Below the pieces are notes generated by a model. The model searched no databases. It was not told the origin of the DNA and saw nothing but the letters and a program-made list of their open reading frames with translations. Both the position numbers and the translations under genes were made by a program. From Myxococcota bacterium (GTDB lineage: Bacteria > Myxococcota_A > Bradymonadia > UBA7976 > UBA1532), in NCBI GenBank assembly GCA_023150895.1, contig JAKLJY010000031.1, positions 1-64,000 of the forward strand: DNA of 64,000 nt, in the 5' to 3' direction. Positions 29,546-39,770 of this stretch are shown piece by piece. Each line of letters begins with the position of its first letter. The first letter of the stretch is position 1.

Positions 29546-30741
29546 CGCCCGAGGCCACGCCCCCCCCCGTCGCAGGCTTCCGGTTCGCCGGGGTCGAGGC
29601 CGGCATCAAGAAGCGGGGCGGTCCCGACGTGGCGGTCATCGTCGCCGACGAGGTCGTCGCCTGCGCGGGGGTCTTCACCACGAACCTCGTGGTGGCCGCA
29701 CCGGTCGTCCAGAGCCGGGCGGTCCTCGCCGAGTCCGCGCGGGCCCGAGCGGTGGTCGTGAACAGCGGCAACGCCAACGCCTGCACGGGTGAGACCGGCA
29801 CGGGCGACGCCGCCGAGATGGCCGCGCGCACGGCCACCGCCCTCGGCTGTGCCCCGCGCGACATCCAGGTGTGCAGCACCGGGGTCATCGGCGCGCCCCT
29901 GCCGATGGACAAAGTCCGGGCCGGCATCGACGCCGCGATGGCGGCCGCCCGCCCTGACGGTCTGGCCGCCTTCGCCCGCGCCATCATGACGACGGACACG
30001 CGCCCCAAGGTGCGCTTTGCGCAGGCCACGATGGGCGGCGGCACCGTCACGGCGGCCGGCGCATGCAAGGGCGCCGGCATGATTCACCCGAACATGGCCA
30101 CCATGCTCGGGTTCGTCGTCACCGACGCGCACGTCGCCGAGGCCGATCTCGTCCCCATCTGGCGCCGGGTCTGCGGCCGCACGTTCAACGCGATCTCGGT
30201 CGACGGCGACACCAGCACCAACGACACCGCGCTGTGCCTCGCCAGCGGCCGGGCGAGCGGCTCACCGCTCCGGGGCGCCGACCTCGACGCCCTCGAAGCC
30301 CTGCTCGAGCAGGTCGCCGGCGAGCTCGCGCGGGACATCGTCCGCGACGCCGAGGGCGCGACCAAACTCGTGGCCCTGACCATCCGGGGCGCCGCCTCGG
30401 AGGCGGACGCACGCCTCGCCGCGAGCACGGTTGCCACCAGCCCGCTCGTCAAGACGGCCATCCACGGCGAGGACCCCAACTGGGGCCGACTCGTGGCCGC
30501 GGCCGGCCGCAGCGGCGCGCGCCTCGATCCGGCCCGGATCACCGTGCGCATCGGCGACGTGACCATCTTCAGCGAGAACCGCTGGCACGGCCCCGAGGCC
30601 GAAAAGGCCGCCAACGCCGTCATGAAGACGCCCGAGTTCGGCATCACGCTCGACCTCGGCCTCGGCGCGCACGCGCACACCGTCTTCACCTGCGACTTCA
30701 GCGCCGACTACGTCCGCATCAACGCCGACTACCGGAGCTGA
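29542..30741 (+). CDS. argJ: Bifunctional ornithine acetyltransferase / N-acetylglutamate synthase
   Basis: ArgJ of the arginine pathway: moves acetyl from N-acetylornithine to glutamate, and in bifunctional forms also makes N-acetylglutamate from acetyl-CoA. The 399-residue proenzyme is normally self-cleaved before a Thr; here GMIHPNMATML places it at Thr187. Other family blocks seen are NSGNANACTG, VCSTGVIG, SVDGDTSTNDT and EDPNWGR. GTG 29542 overlaps the secA stop by four bases, so translation is coupled. I recall secA-argJ adjacency in Geobacter-type deltaproteobacteria, which supports the placement of this genome. Whether it is mono- or bifunctional cannot be told from sequence. Confidence 0.96.
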
Positions 30742-30744
30742 GGC

Positions 30745-31878
30745 ATGGCTTGCCGGCACCTCGGCCGTGCGACGCTCGCCGCGATCGTCGTCACGGGGAG
30801 CTTTCTCGCGACGGCCTGCGACACGGACGAGGGCGGACCCACCGGCGCCCCGCCCGACGCCGCGGTGCCCTGGGTCGACGCATTGGTTGCCCTCGGCGAC
30901 GCGGCCGCATCGGGCCAGGACGCGGTCGTCCCCCGGCCCGACGCCGAACCGACACCGGCCCCGGCGGATGCGGGCAACCCCGGTCCCGACGCCGACGCGG
31001 GCGCATCCACCCCCGACGCCGACGCGAGCCCCCCGCCGCCGCCCCCGCTTCAGCCCTCGGCGACCGACTACTGCGAGCTCAGCGCGCCGTTCTTCTGCGA
31101 CTTCTACGTGCGCTGCGGCCGCATGGCCGTCGACTCGGTCGCCGAGTGCCTGGAGGTCTTCGGACCCGCCTGCAATGCGGCCTACGAGCCGCAGTACGTT
31201 GCGCACGCGGAGGCCGGCCTGCTGCGCCTCGACGGGCCCGGGCTCGCCGCCTGCGAGGCGCACCTGGCCACCGTCGACTGCGAGGCGCAGGTCTTCGACC
31301 TCGACGGCGCCTGCGCCGGCATGTGGGCGGGGTTGTCCCCCGCCGGTGCGCCGTGTGCGCCGGGCATCGGCAGTTTCGTCTGCGCCGCGGGCACGGCCTG
31401 CGTCCTCGACCTCTCGTTCTGCGGCACCTGCGAGCCCGCCGCCGCCACCGGCGACCCCTGCGGGCCCACGGCCGGCGATCTCCGCTGCGGCCCGGCTGAC
31501 CGCTGCGCGGACGACCGATGTGTGCCCCGCACGCCCCCCGGTGGCGCCTGCACCGAGCGGGAGGACTGCGTCGTCGCCGCGGACTGCGTGGACGGCACCT
31601 GCCGCACGTTCGCCCGCGCCGCGGCCGGCGAGGCCTGCGACCAGGCGCGGCGTTGCCCGTACCACAGCACCTGCATCGGCGGCACCTGCATCGTCAACCG
31701 CCGCCAGGGCGAGGCCTGCGCGGCCGGAGAAGCCTGCGATGGCGGGCGCTGCGCCGAGGGTGTCTGCGTGCCCTTCGGGGCCACCGACGCGGGGTGCGCG
31801 AACAACGGCGAGTGCCTGAGCGGTCAGTGTGACGGCGGCCGCTGCACGGCGCCGGTGGCGAGCTGTTTCGGGGGGTAG
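30745..31878 (+). CDS. Cys-rich lipoprotein
   Basis: Lipoprotein of 377 residues with signal ending LATAC, a long Asp/Ala/Pro linker to about residue 105, then a domain with over 30 Cys. The second half has Dickkopf/EGF-like spacing (GxxCxxxxxCxxG, GGTCIVNRRQGEACAAGE), typical of myxobacterial secreted Cys-rich proteins with unknown function. The starting ATG lies three bases after the argJ stop, so it is transcribed with secA-argJ. The first half of the folded part (YCELSAPFFCDFYVRCG onward) is helical with paired Cys. No catalytic motif is visible; binding or structural role is the best guess. Confidence 0.75.
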   Translation: MACRHLGRATLAAIVVTGSFLATACDTDEGGPTGAPPDAAVPWVDALVALGDAAASGQDAVVPRPDAEPTPAPADAGNPGPDADAGASTPDADASPPPPPPLQPSATDYCELSAPFFCDFYVRCGRMAVDSVAECLEVFGPACNAAYEPQYVAHAEAGLLRLDGPGLAACEAHLATVDCEAQVFDLDGACAGMWAGLSPAGAPCAPGIGSFVCAAGTACVLDLSFCGTCEPAAATGDPCGPTAGDLRCGPADRCADDRCVPRTPPGGACTEREDCVVAADCVDGTCRTFARAAAGEACDQARRCPYHSTCIGGTCIVNRRQGEACAAGEACDGGRCAEGVCVPFGATDAGCANNGECLSGQCDGGRCTAPVASCFGG

Positions 31879-31885
31879 GGCGGGC

Positions 31886-31924
31886 GAACGTTCTAACGCA
31901 CCCGTTCGAACGCTTGAACGTTCA
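31886..31924. promoter_or_regulatory. Palindrome array A (GAACGTTC / GTTCGAAC), candidate activator site upstream of kinase
   Basis: Three perfect palindromes: GAACGTTC 31886-31893, GTTCGAAC 31904-31911 (within a 10-bp palindrome) and GAACGTTC 31916-31923 (within TGAACGTTCA). That gives six GTTC/GAAC half-sites. The last palindrome ends about 97 bases before the sigma54-like promoter at 32020, a normal upstream-activator distance. A matching array lies at 54679-54727. Confidence 0.6.
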
Positions 31925-32019
31925 GGCGACCTTCGGACGGGGAAACCACCGGACTCGCCGCGCGCGAGCCTGGCGTTCGCACGGCGCCCGAACCACCGCG
32001 CCGCAACGGCATTCCTTGC

Positions 32020-32035
32020 TGGTGTGCTTTGTGCA
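32020..32035 (+). promoter_or_regulatory. Weak sigma54-like promoter before kinase
   Basis: TGGTGTGCTTTGTGCA keeps GG and GC at the required 10-base spacing but departs from consensus at -22 to -24 flanks. It ends 45 bases before the kinase ATG, as do the stronger candidates at the other island promoters (43-49 bases). Confidence 0.4.
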
Positions 32036-32078
32036 ATGGATACTGGCCACCGCTCGAACCTGAAGGGGAACCGCCGGA

Positions 32079-34445
32079 ATGTCGGACGACGACGAGACGC
32101 TTACGCCGACGCTGCAGGACGCGGTGCCCCCCTCGGGACGAACCCGGACGACCGGCTTCGACGGCCTCGTCGCCACGGAGCGCTATGTTCTGACGAACAT
32201 CCGCGGGCGGGGTGCAAGCGGCGTTGTCTGGTCGGCACTCGACACGGTGCTCCAGCGTGAGGTCGCGCTCAAGGTCCTCAACCGGCGACCCGACGAAGAC
32301 TACGAGTCGCGGGAGCGATTCGTCTACGAGTCCCGGGTGACGGCGCGCCTGTCCCATCCGTCCATCATCGCCATTCACGATGCCGGCGTTCTGCCCGATG
32401 GCCGGTTCTTCTATGCGATGCCTCTGGTGTCCGGACAGACATTGCGCGCGTTGCTCCTGCGCATCCGTGAGTCCGATCCCGAAACACTCGAACAGTGGCC
32501 GCTCCCGCGCTTGCTGCGGACCTTCGTTCAGGTCTGCAACGCCATGGCCTATGCCCATGACAACGGCGTCATCCATCGCGATCTCAAGCCCGAGAATCTC
32601 CTCCTCGGTGAGTACGGCGAGTTGTACATCGCCGACTGGGGCATCGCCCGGGCGTTCAACGCCGGGTCGAGCCCTCCCGTGGTGCAGCGCGATGGCACGG
32701 AGACGCACGTCGGTCGGCTCCTCGGCACGCCGAACTACATGTCACCCGAGCAGCTCGCCGGCGAGACGGAGACGCTGACCCCGGCCTCGGACGTCTATAG
32801 TCTCGGTGTCATCCTTTTCGAGCTACTGACGCATACCGTTCCGTTCAGCGGTGAGAATGTGATGGCGCTGATCTTCAAGGTCGCGACGAGTTCGACGCCG
32901 AGCCCGGCCGAACTTTTCCCGGCGAAGAACATCCCAGCGACCCTGAGCGCCGTGTGCCGGACCTGCCTCCACCGCGACGTGGCGCTGCGAACCTTGACGG
33001 CCGGACAGCTGGCCATGCGCCTGACGACCTACCTGGACGGCGTCGAGGAGAGCCGGCGACGGGCCGGGCTCGCGCGGGCGTCGCTCGACCAGGCCCGTCG
33101 CATCGCGGCCTCGTACCAGGGCCGGCATCGCCGGCTCGCCGAAGAGAAGTGGCAGACGCTGAGTCGAATCCGGAGCGCAGGCCCGGCCGTCGAGCTCGAG
33201 GCACGTCGGCGTCTGTGGAAGGAGCTCCAGGCGATCGAACAGTCCCGGATGGACGTCGACGCCCTCCACTCCCGCGCCGTCAACCTGGCGACCCAGTCCC
33301 TCATCGACGTCGAGTCCGCCGACGCCCGCGACCTGCTCGCCGACCTCTACTGGATGAAAGTCGAAGAGGCGCGGGAGGCCCGCGACGACCTCGCCGAGGC
33401 GTACTTCCGGTCGCTCGTGGAGCAGAACGATGCCGGTCGATACCGGGACCGCCTGGCGGGGCATGGTGAGATCGAACTCCATGTCCCCGCGGATGCCATC
33501 GTGGCCGTCTATCGATACGTGCCCGAAGGTCCCGTGCTCGTCCCCGTCCGGGTCCCCGTCCGTCGGGATCACGTGGACTCGCTCCCCGTCGGGAGTTACG
33601 TGGCCCGGATCGAGGCGCCGCAAGCACTGCCGATGAACGTGCCCTTCCTGATTGAGGGCAATCGGCGATGCGAGCTCCGTGCGGTGCCGCCGCCGACGTT
33701 TCCCGGCGCAGAGCGATTCGTGCCCGTGTCCGTGCCGAGCGCCCGAATCGGTGGTGATCTCCGGGCGTCCGGCGCCCTGCCCCCGACCATCATTCACCCG
33801 ACCCCGTTTCTCATGGGAAGGTTTCCCGTGACGCTGCGCGAGTACGCGGCATTCCTCGACGCGCTGGCCGAGAGTGACCCGGACGAAGCGCAGCGGCGGG
33901 CGCCCCGCTCGGCGGGCCGCTCCTGGCTGCAACCGGCAGCCGTCACGGGCCAGTTCATGATCCCGGAGGTCGATGCCGATGGGGATCGCTGGGACCCGGA
34001 GTGGCCGGTGGAGATGATCGACTGGTCCGATGCGGTGGCGTACTGCGAATGGTGCACGCGGCGGGACGGCGTCCTGCATCGCCTGCCGACGGACGAGGAG
34101 TGGGAACTCGCGGCGCGAGGCGTCGATCAGCGCGTCTTTCCCTGGGGCAACGGCTTCGACCCGGCCCTCTGTATGATGGACCGCAGTCTTCCCGGCACCC
34201 GCCTTCCCGTTCCGGTCGGCACGTTCGAATTCGACGTCTCGCCCTTCGGTGTATTCGACATGGCCGGTCTGGTCTTCGAATGGACGGCGACACTCGACCC
34301 GACGGACAGTTCCAGAGTCGTTCAACGCGGTGGGAGCCGTCGGTCACCAGAAGACTGGTGCCGTGCCGGCGTGCGACGTTTCCCGCCCCTCTCGACGACG
34401 ACGCCGCTCTACGGCTTCCGGGTCGTCCGGGCCTGGACCCCATGA
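32079..34445 (+). CDS. Ser/Thr protein kinase fused to FGE-sulfatase (SUMF1) domain
   Basis: A 788-residue cytoplasmic protein with no transmembrane helix. The Hanks-type kinase domain (about 28-315) is intact: GRGASG loop near 41-46, Lys65 (ALKVL), HRDLKPEN at 166-173, DWG in place of DFG at 186-188, and TPNYMSPEQL. A coiled, helical stretch (about 325-470) and a small beta domain follow. The C-terminal ~215 residues are an FGE/C-type-lectin fold (MGRFPVTLREYAAFL, LPTDEEWELAARG, FPWGNG, FRVVRAW). In known kinase-FGE fusions the FGE fold is usually regulatory or ligand-binding. The stop overlaps the next gene by ATGA. The obvious candidate target is the FHA-domain activator encoded 5 kb away (inference). 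Confidence 0.9.
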   Translation: MSDDDETLTPTLQDAVPPSGRTRTTGFDGLVATERYVLTNIRGRGASGVVWSALDTVLQREVALKVLNRRPDEDYESRERFVYESRVTARLSHPSIIAIHDAGVLPDGRFFYAMPLVSGQTLRALLLRIRESDPETLEQWPLPRLLRTFVQVCNAMAYAHDNGVIHRDLKPENLLLGEYGELYIADWGIARAFNAGSSPPVVQRDGTETHVGRLLGTPNYMSPEQLAGETETLTPASDVYSLGVILFELLTHTVPFSGENVMALIFKVATSSTPSPAELFPAKNIPATLSAVCRTCLHRDVALRTLTAGQLAMRLTTYLDGVEESRRRAGLARASLDQARRIAASYQGRHRRLAEEKWQTLSRIRSAGPAVELEARRRLWKELQAIEQSRMDVDALHSRAVNLATQSLIDVESADARDLLADLYWMKVEEAREARDDLAEAYFRSLVEQNDAGRYRDRLAGHGEIELHVPADAIVAVYRYVPEGPVLVPVRVPVRRDHVDSLPVGSYVARIEAPQALPMNVPFLIEGNRRCELRAVPPPTFPGAERFVPVSVPSARIGGDLRASGALPPTIIHPTPFLMGRFPVTLREYAAFLDALAESDPDEAQRRAPRSAGRSWLQPAAVTGQFMIPEVDADGDRWDPEWPVEMIDWSDAVAYCEWCTRRDGVLHRLPTDEEWELAARGVDQRVFPWGNGFDPALCMMDRSLPGTRLPVPVGTFEFDVSPFGVFDMAGLVFEWTATLDPTDSSRVVQRGGSRRSPEDWCRAGVRRFPPLSTTTPLYGFRVVRAWTP

Positions 34446-36637
34446 TGCGAATCGACTTCCATTGCGCTCGGCTCGTTCTCGTCGCCTGGTCCCTGACCGC
34501 CTGTGGTGAATCGGGGACGTCCACCGGCAGTCCAGCCATCGACGCGGGCACCGTCGATGCAGACACCCCGCTGGACGCACGACCGACGCCTGCGCCGCGC
34601 GACAGGTTTCAGATGCCGGACGGGACCGAGGTCGAGGTCGGACCCGCGACGCATTGCCCCACGCGGTTCTGCACGGCGCGCGCCGAGGAGCGGAGCGCCG
34701 ATGCCACCGTCCTTTTCGTCGACGCGGACGCGGCTTCGGGGGGCGATGGGTCGGAAGAGCGACCGTTTCGCACGCTCGCCGACGCCCTCGCAACCGAGGG
34801 CGCTCTCGAGGTCCGCCTCGGCCCGGGTCGGTATGCGTGCCCCGGGCGGTGGACACGGCCCGTAACGCTCGTCGGCGCCGGCGCCGGCGTCACGTCTCTC
34901 GAAACCGCCGAGGCGTCGTGCCTCGACGTCGACGGGGTTCCGTTCGCTGCCGCCGTGGGGCTTTCGATGTCTGGCGCCGACACCGTCGTTCGCGTCCGCG
35001 ACGCCGCGCGGTTCCGCCTGCGAGACGTGGAGCTCGCCCCCATCCCCGAGGGTCCGGGGACGTCCGCGGTCGGGTTGCGCCTCGAGGCGGTCGGGACCGC
35101 CGAGGTCCTCGGCAGCCGCCTCTCCGGACACACGCTGGCTCAGCTCGTCGTCATCGACAGTGGCGTGGTCGTTCGGGAGACGCGGCTCGGCCCGGGCCCG
35201 GGCGCAGGCTTGCTCGCAGGTCCACCGGCCGCAACGCCGGCGAGCTGCGCTCAGAGTCGAAGCCCCGTGTGCCCTTTTGCTGCGTTCGTTCAGCTCGAAG
35301 ACTCGGAGATTCTCGGGACCGGCGAGCGGGGACTCGAGGCCGCTCAGAGCATCGTCCGGCTGCGCCGCGTCCGCGTCGCCGAACTCGAGTCTCCGGAGGA
35401 CCGCGCCATCGGCGTTCACGCCGTACAGAGTCACGTCACGACGCACACGGCGCTGCTGGTCGACGCAATCCGGGGTCGGGGACTGGCGGCGCTGAGCAGC
35501 CGTGGGCATCTGCAAGCAGTGAACGTGACGCAGGCGAGCTCGGGCGGCGTGGAGATCGACCGGCTCCCCCCCGTCGATGCACCCGAGGCCCTGCGCCTCA
35601 GGCCATTCCCCGTCGATCCAGACGCAAACGGGACCGGACCCCTCTACCCGGAGCCGCAGATCCGGCCGCCGGCCGAGTGGTCCTCGTTCCCCGAGGCGTT
35701 TGCGGGCATCGCCGACTACCCGGAGCCTCAGATCCACCCGGGCGCGCCCTGGTTCAGTGATGCGACGCCACTGCCCGAGGTCCTGCGGGCCGAAACGGCG
35801 GTGCCCCGTCCCGCGGAGATCGATCTGCATCGGTGGGCGCGTATCCGGCTCGATGCCCCGGTCATCGCCGACTGCGGCCGCTTCGGTCTGCGCCTGGCCG
35901 GTCACGCCTCGACGATCAACGCCCCGAGGATCACCGGCACGCGCGGCGCCGACTCCACGGCGCTGCTCGTCACCCAGCGCGAATCGGCGGCCGTCGAGGA
36001 CGATGGCGCCAGCGTCGTCGCGCTGAGCGAAATTCACGACCTCGACGTCGCGTCCAACGAAGGGGACGGGGTGGCGCTCCTGCGGCCGTTGCTCCAGACG
36101 CGGGCGGACGGTCCCCCGCGAGCCTTCCCCGACCGCCGGTTGCCCCTGGCGGGCGGCGCCGTGGCCGGCAACACCGGGCGAGGACTCCTCGCCGTGGAGG
36201 GCACCCTGAACGCCTCCGGGCTCCGGATCGCCGACAATCGAGGCATCGGCCTCTGGGTCGTCGGCGCGTTCGCCACGGTCGCGGGCAATGACATCGCGGA
36301 CACGCTCGCCGGCCCCCTGACGGGCCGCGCAGGCGCCTTCGACGCCGGATACGGGCTCGTACTGCAGGGAAGTGATCGCTGGTCGCGCGACATCGGCAAC
36401 GCGCTCGACGTCCGGGAGAACAGCATTCGGGGCTCGGCAGACGGAGGCATCCTCTTCGTGCTCGATACGGCCGGACTCGGCGGTCGAGTCGACCTCGATC
36501 AGACGCTGATCCACGACAACGGCGCCTTCGACGCGGCCCGCATCGGTGAGTTCGGCGAGCTGGCGACGTCCGGCGACGTCGAGGTGCAATCCGTGACGCC
36601 CGATCTCGTGCCGCCGCCCGCGCTCCCGGGGGAGTGA
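34442..36637 (+). CDS. Right-handed beta-helix lipoprotein (DUF1565-like), first copy
   Basis: Lipoprotein of 731 residues: signal with LTAC near residue 21, a short linker, then the DUF1565 entry motif VDADAASGGDGSEERPFRTL that typically leads into a parallel beta-helix. The remainder shows repeated short beta/turn units (for example GNTGRGLLAVEGTLNASGLRI) as in pectate-lyase-like solenoids. No catalytic residues stand out; a carbohydrate-binding or scaffold role is possible. It is translationally coupled to the kinase gene by ATGA. It converges, four bases apart, on a longer lipoprotein of the same architecture (36642-39770). The two look like distant paralogues. Confidence 0.78.
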   Translation: MMRIDFHCARLVLVAWSLTACGESGTSTGSPAIDAGTVDADTPLDARPTPAPRDRFQMPDGTEVEVGPATHCPTRFCTARAEERSADATVLFVDADAASGGDGSEERPFRTLADALATEGALEVRLGPGRYACPGRWTRPVTLVGAGAGVTSLETAEASCLDVDGVPFAAAVGLSMSGADTVVRVRDAARFRLRDVELAPIPEGPGTSAVGLRLEAVGTAEVLGSRLSGHTLAQLVVIDSGVVVRETRLGPGPGAGLLAGPPAATPASCAQSRSPVCPFAAFVQLEDSEILGTGERGLEAAQSIVRLRRVRVAELESPEDRAIGVHAVQSHVTTHTALLVDAIRGRGLAALSSRGHLQAVNVTQASSGGVEIDRLPPVDAPEALRLRPFPVDPDANGTGPLYPEPQIRPPAEWSSFPEAFAGIADYPEPQIHPGAPWFSDATPLPEVLRAETAVPRPAEIDLHRWARIRLDAPVIADCGRFGLRLAGHASTINAPRITGTRGADSTALLVTQRESAAVEDDGASVVALSEIHDLDVASNEGDGVALLRPLLQTRADGPPRAFPDRRLPLAGGAVAGNTGRGLLAVEGTLNASGLRIADNRGIGLWVVGAFATVAGNDIADTLAGPLTGRAGAFDAGYGLVLQGSDRWSRDIGNALDVRENSIRGSADGGILFVLDTAGLGGRVDLDQTLIHDNGAFDAARIGEFGELATSGDVEVQSVTPDLVPPPALPGE

Positions 36638-36641
36638 CGAG

Positions 36642-39600
36642 TCACTCCGGCAGCGGGACGAGTGTCTCCGGCTGCGCGTATTCCGGGCACGTGGTCTCAC
36701 ACCGAATGTCGTCTTCCGTGTTGCCGTCGAAGCCGATGGCATCGACGACGAGATGCCCCTCCAGGCGCCGCAGGATGCCGACGGCGTTCCCGGTGATGCG
36801 CCCGGTGTCCATCGCCGCGTCGGAGGCCGAAACGACGACCCCGGCGCGACGATTCGCCTCGATGCGGAAGCGCGACATCGAGAGACGCCCACCCGCATCC
36901 ACGTACAGGCCGTCCCCGGGATGAAGCCGGTCGGCCTGCGTCCCAGCCACGACCACGTCGGCGAGTGTGGCCGCGGCGCTCGAGATGCTGAGCCCGGCCT
37001 GGGTGTTGTCGACGAGCGCGAGAAGCCGCGCGTCGAGGTGCGCGCCGTTCGCCAGCGCGACGCCGCGTCCCCCCAGGCCGCCTTCCCCCGGGCGGGTCCG
37101 TTCGACGGCGAGCCGGTGCGTCGTGACGACGCTGCCCTGTCCGACGGCACCGAGCCCGACGCCCCGCGCACCGCGCACGGCAACGTCCGTGAGCTTCACC
37201 GTCCCCCCGGATTGAACCATCACACCGTAGCCGTCCTGCCCGTCCGCCCCGACGTCGACGATGCCCACCCGGTTCAGTGAGATCGCGCCCTCGATGGAGA
37301 GGACCCCGGGGTGACCGAGCCGCCGGAGGTCGACCTCGGTGAGTTGCGCCTGCGCGCCGTGACCGACCTCCAGGCCGCGACCGGCGCGGGCGCGGGCCGA
37401 CGGTTCCTCGGACCCGCCATCGATCCGCGCGCCCGCCACCGAGAGACCGCTGCCCGAATCGTCCACCGAGAGCGCAAACAGCGCATGACCGAAGAACAGC
37501 GCGTCCGCCACGTCGGCCTGGCCACCCGCTCGCACCATGAGACCGGCCCCGCCGGCCTCTGCCACCGTCGGAGGCGCGTTCCAGAGGCTCAGGCCGCGCG
37601 CCACGAGCTGCGAGCCCGCCTGGCCGACCACCACGTTCGCCGACCGACTGTCGGCGACCCGGACCCTCTCGAGGTCACCCGACGCACCGCCGAGGATTGC
37701 GACGCCGATCGCGTCGGGTGCTTGCCGGTTCCCGAGTCGCCCGCTGCCCAGCACCGTCACGTCGGTCAACGCCGCGTGTGTGCCCGTACCGCCGAGTTCG
37801 ATGCCTCGGCCGTCCGTCGCCCGGACGAGGCCGCCGCGCAGAGTCAACACCGCCTCCGCCCGCACGAACACACCGACCGCTGTCCCGTCCTCACCGGCCG
37901 CCCGGGCGGTGTTCTCCACCACGAGCCCATCGAGCTCGACCCGGGTGCCGGGGCCGCTCGCGTGGAGGCCGAACTCGTGGGCGCGGCCCACCCGGACATC
38001 GCGCCCGAAGACCTGCCCCCCGGTCTGAACGCCGATGCCCCAGCCATCGTGCCCGTCGTCGAGGCGCCCTCGAGTGTCCAGTGCCGCGAGCCCATCGAGC
38101 TCGACCCGGGCACCCCGTGCGACGTGCAAGGCTTCTTCGAGATGGCTTTCGAGGCGGACACGGCGCAGCATGGCGGTGGCCTCGCCCTCAATCGCCACGC
38201 CCTTGCCGGCGACCCGCCCATCCGGCTGCGGCACGGTCTCCCGCACGAGTGTGTCTTCGAGGAGAACCTGCGTTGCCGCACCGCTCGCCACGACCCCCAC
38301 GCCCGCGACTCGGTCGACGACCGCCGCCCGGAGCGTCACGCTCGCGCCTTCGGATGCTTCGACGCCCCACCCATGGGTCGCCTGCGGCAAGGGCTCGGGA
38401 CGCGCGTCGGCCAGGACGAGGCGGCGCGCATCGACGCTCGAGCCGACACCGACGGCACGGAGGGCAGACGCCGCGACCTCGCGCACGACGACGTCCGTCA
38501 CATCGACCCGAGCGCCTTCGCGAACGTGCAGCCCCTCCCCCGCCCCCGCGGCACCCGGACGACTGCCGGCGACGGTGAGGCGTTCGGCCCGGAGCACGGC
38601 GCCGCGGGCCAGGATGCCGAACCCCGTCGACCCGTCGATCCGGACGTCTCGCCAATCTGCCTCCGTGCCCGCGTCCAAGACGGCGCCGATGCCGGCGCAG
38701 GGCGAAAGGACGACCGCGCGCCAGCTCGCCTGCCCGCTGAACTGGCGCGCGCACTCCACCGCGTTCGACGACAAACGGACCGCCTCGAGGGCCGCGGTGC
38801 CGGCTTCATGGGCCAGCGCCACCCCCTGCTCGCCGTGCACGCGCAGTCGCCGGAGCGTGGACGTCTCTCCCCGCAGGTAGACCGACGCGCCGGCGTCCCC
38901 GGCCTCCGGCGCCACCGAGAGCCCTTCGATCGTCGTATGCGTCCCCGGACCGAGCACGAGGGCGCCCACGAAGACCTCGTCCGGGCAACGGCCCCAGAGG
39001 GTGACGTCTTTCCCCACGGTGACGGGCTCGGGGTAACGCCCCGCCGCCAGCCGAATCGTCGCGCCGGGCAACGCGGCCTCCATCGCTGCGCCGAGACTCG
39101 GAAAGGGGCGTTCCGGCGTGCCATCGGCGCCGGTCGCGTCGGCCCGGGCGTCGACGAACAGCGTCCCGGGCCCCTCGGGTGGGGCCCCGACGTCCGCGCA
39201 GGCGGCCGCCACGGGCTCGACGCAGCCGCCCTCCGGCCCCGCCAGCGCACCGGCCGGGCACGCCTCGGCGGTGCCGACGGGCCGGGCCGGGTCGAACGGC
39301 GCTGCCACCGGCGGCCCACAGACCTCATCGATCGGGAAACCCGGCGGGCCATCGACCAGCGCACCCATGTGCCAGCCCGCCGGACAGGTCCATCCGGGCA
39401 GACAGCGTCCCCGCTCCAGCTCGATCGACCCGGCGGGACAAGGCGTCGAAGCGGTTGGCGGGCTGCAGCCGAATCCGCCCTCCAGGGGTCCCCAAGGTGC
39501 ATCACACCCCCAGACCTCACCGCACGGCTCTCCGGGGGGGGCAGTGCGTTCGGCGGGGCAGGATTCGGACTGCGCGGCGTCGCCTTCGGCGTCGGTGGAC

Positions 39601-39770
39601 GCGTCCGGGGCCGGGGGGGCGTCGATGTCCGCATCGGGGGCGCCCTGCGCCGAGGCGTCTTGGTCGGTCGGTTTCGGCGTCGAGCGACCGTCTTCGGTCC
39701 CGCAGGCGGGAAGCCACCCCGCCAGAACGAGGACCGCCAACCAAGACGGGCCGCCCGTTCCCCACTGCAT
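36642..39770 (-). CDS. Right-handed beta-helix lipoprotein (DUF1565-like), second copy
   Basis: Lipoprotein of 1042 residues: signal ending LPAC, Asp/Ala linker, a Cys-rich N-domain (about 70-190), the entry motif VDARADATGADGTPERPFPSL, then a very long beta-helix. The helix region has some twenty repeats with core VxVxxxxGxxLxxxxLxV and pairs such as ATHGWGVEASEGA and GVGVVASGAA. No enzyme motif is apparent. The start is ambiguous: GTG 39773 (GTGA overlap with the activator stop) or ATG 39770 (TGATG); I use the ATG. Either way translation is coupled to the sigma54 activator gene. This mirrors the kinase, which is coupled to the first beta-helix gene. Confidence 0.8.
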   Translation of the reverse strand: MQWGTGGPSWLAVLVLAGWLPACGTEDGRSTPKPTDQDASAQGAPDADIDAPPAPDASTDAEGDAAQSESCPAERTAPPGEPCGEVWGCDAPWGPLEGGFGCSPPTASTPCPAGSIELERGRCLPGWTCPAGWHMGALVDGPPGFPIDEVCGPPVAAPFDPARPVGTAEACPAGALAGPEGGCVEPVAAACADVGAPPEGPGTLFVDARADATGADGTPERPFPSLGAAMEAALPGATIRLAAGRYPEPVTVGKDVTLWGRCPDEVFVGALVLGPGTHTTIEGLSVAPEAGDAGASVYLRGETSTLRRLRVHGEQGVALAHEAGTAALEAVRLSSNAVECARQFSGQASWRAVVLSPCAGIGAVLDAGTEADWRDVRIDGSTGFGILARGAVLRAERLTVAGSRPGAAGAGEGLHVREGARVDVTDVVVREVAASALRAVGVGSSVDARRLVLADARPEPLPQATHGWGVEASEGASVTLRAAVVDRVAGVGVVASGAATQVLLEDTLVRETVPQPDGRVAGKGVAIEGEATAMLRRVRLESHLEEALHVARGARVELDGLAALDTRGRLDDGHDGWGIGVQTGGQVFGRDVRVGRAHEFGLHASGPGTRVELDGLVVENTARAAGEDGTAVGVFVRAEAVLTLRGGLVRATDGRGIELGGTGTHAALTDVTVLGSGRLGNRQAPDAIGVAILGGASGDLERVRVADSRSANVVVGQAGSQLVARGLSLWNAPPTVAEAGGAGLMVRAGGQADVADALFFGHALFALSVDDSGSGLSVAGARIDGGSEEPSARARAGRGLEVGHGAQAQLTEVDLRRLGHPGVLSIEGAISLNRVGIVDVGADGQDGYGVMVQSGGTVKLTDVAVRGARGVGLGAVGQGSVVTTHRLAVERTRPGEGGLGGRGVALANGAHLDARLLALVDNTQAGLSISSAAATLADVVVAGTQADRLHPGDGLYVDAGGRLSMSRFRIEANRRAGVVVSASDAAMDTGRITGNAVGILRRLEGHLVVDAIGFDGNTEDDIRCETTCPEYAQPETLVPLPE

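Noticed and set aside
32079-34445. FGE fold as the target of a diversity-generating retroelement
   Set aside because: No reverse transcriptase or template repeat is visible in the window, so there is no support beyond the fold.
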